Origin: an uncultured Roseburia sp.
Lineage (GTDB): Bacteria; Bacillota_A; Clostridia; Lachnospirales; Lachnospiraceae
NCBI GenBank assembly: GCA_900557275.1
Contig: USRX01000013.1
Location: 1-45,712, forward strand
DNA: 45,712 nt
Direction of reading: 5' to 3'
The position numbers and the translations under genes were made by a program. This document shows positions 43,032 to 45,712 of this stretch, piece after piece. The first letter of the stretch is position 1. Each line of letters starts with the position of its first letter. Below the pieces are notes generated by a model. The model did not search any database. It was not told the DNA's origin and saw only the letters and a list, made by a program, of their open reading frames with translations.

Positions 43032-43172
43032 GAATTTTCTTCCTTGTATTATTTATCTTTGTAATCTACACTCGTAGCATACAAATCAAGAACCTGACGA
43101 TACAATACCTTTTCTGAAGATCTTATATCCCTGATTCTGTCAAGTAACTCTTGTCCCAACTAAATCTTATCA

Positions 43173-43244
43173 TCACTCCAACCTCTGTTCAACCAAAACT
43201 TTTTCCATTATACAGTGCAAAATAAAAGAGACTCCACTCGCCAT
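43173..43244 (-). CDS. possible 23-aa ORF with a perfect ribosome-binding site
   Basis: AGGAGG lies 8 bases before ATG 43244; the frame gives 23 residues (MASGVSFILHCIM then EKVLVEQRLE) and stops at 43173. It may be a remnant of a deleted gene whose start was left behind, or a true small peptide. No homology recognised. It ends 142 bases before mcrB. Confidence 0.3.
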   Translation of the reverse strand: MASGVSFILHCIMEKVLVEQRLE

Positions 43245-43306
43245 GAATGAAGCCTCCTGATATATGTATACATCCTACAGCATATTATCTGCAGGATGCC
43301 GGCTGC

Positions 43307-43420
43307 CTACGCAGCCTTTTTGTCCAGAAGCTGTTTTACCCCACCTAAGTAATAACAGAACCGGTCAAATTGTTTCTGCCTGCTTACTTTCTCGTCATCA
43401 ATTGAATCCTTGATCATCAT
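43307..43420 (-). CDS. 37-aa small ORF between the ABC permease and mcrB
   Basis: AGAGGTGTGT precedes ATG 43420 and the frame ends at TAG 43307. The product is charged and helical (MMIKDSIDDEKVSRQKQFD then RFCYYLGGVKQLLDKKAA), without signal or TM segment. Its last codons overlap a perfect GGCTGC/GCAGCC hairpin (43301-43316) followed by T5 on the plus strand. A second stem ATCCT.CAG/CTG.AGGAT follows at about 43272-43297. No family recognised. It could be a small regulator or a leftover of a mobile element. Confidence 0.4.
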   Translation of the reverse strand: MMIKDSIDDEKVSRQKQFDRFCYYLGGVKQLLDKKAA

Positions 43421-43622
43421 ACACACCTCTTATCACAAATCAATTCTTTCAAGGCACATATCCTGCGATATAGCCAGAGTCTTCTATGTCTTTTCCTGCT
43501 CAAACAATATTCCTTCTTATATATCAGTCCCCAGCGACGGCTAGATACGCATTAGAGATGTCTCCATCCAAATGCTGTTCTAGCAAGGGACTTTTCCCTT
43601 GAACCCTTTGTTTATTATATGT

Positions 43623-43674
43623 GGTGGCGCTTTTTGCCCCCATTTTATCACTTTGGTGGTGCTTTCTGCCCCCA
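43623..43674. repeat. two 20-bp direct repeats, period 32, beside the ABC permease gene
   Basis: GGTGGCGCTTTTTGCCCCCA (43623-43642) and GGTGGTGCTTTCTGCCCCCA (43655-43674) differ at two positions and are spaced 12 bases apart, start to start 32. A further palindrome CAAGGGA/TCCCTTG lies at 43584-43601. Tandem end-repeats of this kind occur at the tips of IS21-like elements, but no transposase is present. The stretch 43032-43778 is otherwise without a sizeable gene. Confidence 0.5.
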
Positions 43675-43778
43675 CTCAGGAAATATTGCTAAAATACAGT
43701 TTAGATTTACCATACATACAAATTGGAAGTTATCTATTTCTCCTCTTCGTTAAGACCTAGTTCATTACATATTACTTG

Positions 43779-45712
43779 CTATCCCTGATACCTTATTCTT
43801 TCTACCAGCGTTTCCTTTTTCAGATTACTGCTTAAAACACAGGAAAGCACAATTTGTAGAATACCAACCAGAAGAATCATAACAAGAATCGGGATAAGAG
43901 GAACGTGATAAACGTTCATTCCAAAAATCCCATTATGCTTCGCATAGGAAAACAGTGCATAGCCAAGGGGCAGACCGGCAGCAAGTGCGACGCAGATGGT
44001 GCCAACCGTAAAAATCAAGCCCTGTATTTGTAAGCACAGATTCAACTGCTTATTGGTCATGCCTACCGCTTGCAGCACACCGTATTCCTGCTTCTTCGTG
44101 GTGATATTGATGATCATGGTGTTTGCCAGATTCATAAACCCAATGAGACCGACAATTGCCATGAACAGATAGCAGCCAAGCTTCATCATACGGCTTGCGT
44201 ATTCTGCGGTTTGCAATTCTGCGTGATAGGTGTTCAGCTTGATATGAGAAGTATCGGAGAGCAGGTCATTCAGGCTTTGCTCTACAGATGCCACATCTTT
44301 TTTAGCACAATCCACCCACAGGTATCCATAAGATGTCCCTTTCGGATTTACAGAACGGTATACTTCTTCCGGAATGACCAGATAAGTGTCCGCGCTTACA
44401 AAGGATCCTGCGATTTTTCCCTGATAGGTATAGGTTCCGCTTCCGTTATCAAAGTTGAATGTAATCGGTGCACCCGCAGAATACCCGTCAGCTTCCATCC
44501 ACATGGACCAGCCAAAGAAAACATCCCCGTTTTTGACAGCCTGTGCATAGTCCATGGAACCGATATCGCCATCCCCGCGCATCATTTCAAAATCCTCTTG
44601 ATTTACGATTGCAACCGGAAATTTTGTTCCGTTCAAATCTGCAGAGACGATTTCTCTCGTCAGTACATCCGTTACACCGGGGATGGATTTGATTTCTTTA
44701 ATCAAAGAATCATTCAGTGGGTCGTTCTGTAGGATTGTGTCCAGATTATTCTCCGAATAGGCTTCATCATAATTCTGGGAATAATCCAGCTGCAACTCAA
44801 ATTGTCCATGGTTGATTGCAATCCGCGCCTCGTGCTCCGTGTCAATATTCCCAACATAATTAGAGATAATTACAAACAATACACAGGAAAGCCCCATGGT
44901 AAGAATCGTAGCAATGGTTCTTTTCGGATTGCCTGTCACATTTGCCATTGCCATGGAGAAAACGGTGACATCTTTTCTGCCTTTTCGTCTGCCCTGTTTT
45001 TGCGTTTTGGAGCCGCCAAGATACCGTGTCGCTTCGATGGGTGAAATCCGGGAAACAATTTTCATGGGTTTGCGCAGAGCCAAAACGACCGTAAGAAACG
45101 ATACAAAAATGCAGATGAGCATGATTGTCAGTGAAAACAGAGGCACCTGATGGTTCTTGATTCCGGACGATACCAGATTTCCCTGCTCCACCAGCCAGTT
45201 GAAGCTGACTTTTGCAATCAGGAAACCAAACAGCAGCCCCAGCGGTATCGAAGGAACCGCCAGAAGAATGCCCTCACGAAAGATCAACTGCTTCATCTGC
45301 TTTCTGGTTGCACCCAGCGCCTTGATTTTTCCGTACTCCTGAACCTTCTGGGCGATCCCGACCTGGAAGATATTATAAATGACCACAACGGAAAACAGCA
45401 CGATTCCGAGGATCAGGGTTCCACAAACCACAATCATTTCATAGCTCGGCTGCAATACCCACTGCAGGTAGAGGTCATTGATGATCACGTTTTTCTGGTC
45501 AATGCCGCAGGAATCCGCGATTTCTTTTATAACAGGCGCAACATTATTCATAGATACATTTGTAGAATCGCTCAAGGTAAAATAGATATTATATTGCCTG
45601 TCACCCTCCGCAACACGCTCATTATAAAAATCCTGCGAACCGAATACAACATAGGAAGCCTCGATGGTATACTCATCCCGATCATATAGGATTCCGCTGA
45701 CAACAAATTCTT
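43779..45712 (-). CDS. FtsX-like ABC transporter permease, partial at its 5' end
   Basis: The reading frame is open to the right window edge, so the N-terminus lies outside; 643 residues are visible. Part of an extracytoplasmic MacB-type domain comes first (EFVVSGILYDRDEYTIEASY). It is followed by an FtsX block (GTLILGIVLFSVVVIYNIF, IKALGATRKQMKQLIF, a run of three helices), then the linker ISPIEATRYLGG. A second TM helix, a second extracytoplasmic domain and a second FtsX block (QEYGVLQAVGMTNKQLNLCL) end the chain. Such permeases work with an ATPase subunit in peptide or lipid export, mechanotransmission or antimicrobial-peptide resistance. The ATPase is presumably just beyond the edge. No terminator was found after the stop. 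Confidence 0.92.
   Translation of the reverse strand, partial: EFVVSGILYDRDEYTIEASYVVFGSQDFYNERVAEGDRQYNIYFTLSDSTNVSMNNVAPVIKEIADSCGIDQKNVIINDLYLQWVLQPSYEMIVVCGTLILGIVLFSVVVIYNIFQVGIAQKVQEYGKIKALGATRKQMKQLIFREGILLAVPSIPLGLLFGFLIAKVSFNWLVEQGNLVSSGIKNHQVPLFSLTIMLICIFVSFLTVVLALRKPMKIVSRISPIEATRYLGGSKTQKQGRRKGRKDVTVFSMAMANVTGNPKRTIATILTMGLSCVLFVIISNYVGNIDTEHEARIAINHGQFELQLDYSQNYDEAYSENNLDTILQNDPLNDSLIKEIKSIPGVTDVLTREIVSADLNGTKFPVAIVNQEDFEMMRGDGDIGSMDYAQAVKNGDVFFGWSMWMEADGYSAGAPITFNFDNGSGTYTYQGKIAGSFVSADTYLVIPEEVYRSVNPKGTSYGYLWVDCAKKDVASVEQSLNDLLSDTSHIKLNTYHAELQTAEYASRMMKLGCYLFMAIVGLIGFMNLANTMIINITTKKQEYGVLQAVGMTNKQLNLCLQIQGLIFTVGTICVALAAGLPLGYALFSYAKHNGIFGMNVYHVPLIPILVMILLVGILQIVLSCVLSSNLKKETLVERIRYQG

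Noticed and set aside
43524..43643. 39-codon minus-strand ORF starting inside the direct repeat (MGAKSATTYNKQ...)
   Set aside because: No ribosome-binding site and its start lies within the repeat unit; treated as part of the repeat-bearing scar.
43623..43674. Direct repeats considered as a mini CRISPR array
   Set aside because: Only two 20-bp units with a 12-bp spacer, no cas genes, and repeats differ at two positions.

Overview
The window looks like a chromosomal segment from a spore-forming, anaerobic Gram-positive gut-type bacterium, most likely a Lachnospiraceae member (Ruminococcus gnavus / Blautia / Dorea-like). The reasons are an alpha/beta-type small acid-soluble spore protein, a class B sortase paired with a PxTG-type substrate, a LoaP-type NusG paralogue inside a polysaccharide locus, low-to-moderate GC and strong AGGAGG ribosome-binding sites. 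The assignment comes from gene content and is not proven. Nearly everything is on the minus strand, so the biological order runs from high to low coordinates. No rRNA, tRNA or CRISPR array was seen.

Right end (45.7-40.4 kb): an FtsX-like ABC permease cut by the window edge, then a gene-poor 747-bp stretch with two 20-bp direct repeats and tiny ORFs, then a McrB-McrC type IV restriction pair whose McrB has an unfamiliar N-terminal half. From 40.1 to 32.5 kb lie housekeeping and unknown genes: an 80-aa protein, a SulP anion transporter with a long C-terminal extension, a coiled-coil protein, MOSC, a membrane-anchored unknown, DUF1653, CYTH (the only clear plus-strand gene), DJ-1/PfpI and the spore protein. 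Next is the conserved tig-clpP-clpX-lon protein quality control block (32.2-26.2 kb), with a clear sigma-A promoter before tig and a terminator after lon.

The main feature is a 25-kb Wzx/Wzy-type capsule or exopolysaccharide locus (25.9-0.3 kb). It opens with a promoter and the phosphoregulatory trio (PHP-type phosphatase, BY-kinase with a (Tyr-Gly)8 tail, Wzz-like modulator). These are followed by sortase B and an LCP ligase, and then by a separately promoted PKTG-tailed surface protein. After a structured intergenic region and a 35-aa membrane microprotein come a FlaA1/PglF-type 4,6-dehydratase and the antiterminator LoaP. A perfect GAAA-loop hairpin precedes loaP and an intrinsic terminator follows it. 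Beyond that terminator lie the sugar aminotransferase, a fused initiating phosphoglycosyl transferase-GT2, two TupA-like ATP-grasp ligases, two GT4 glycosyltransferases, Wzy, a giant phosphodiester glycosidase/cell-wall-binding protein, Wzx, an acetyltransferase and UDP-glucuronate 4-epimerase.

Taken together, the locus predicts a repeat unit started on a 4-amino-4,6-dideoxy sugar. It probably contains uronic acid whose carboxyl may be amidated by amino acids (TupA-like ligases). The unit would be flipped by Wzx, polymerised by Wzy with length set by the Wzz/BY-kinase/phosphatase system, and attached to peptidoglycan by LCP. LoaP is placed to let RNA polymerase read through the internal terminator into roughly 17 kb of biosynthetic genes. 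The 1.4-14.2 kb part is visibly AT-richer and holds ORF fragments, as expected of an exchangeable capsule cassette.
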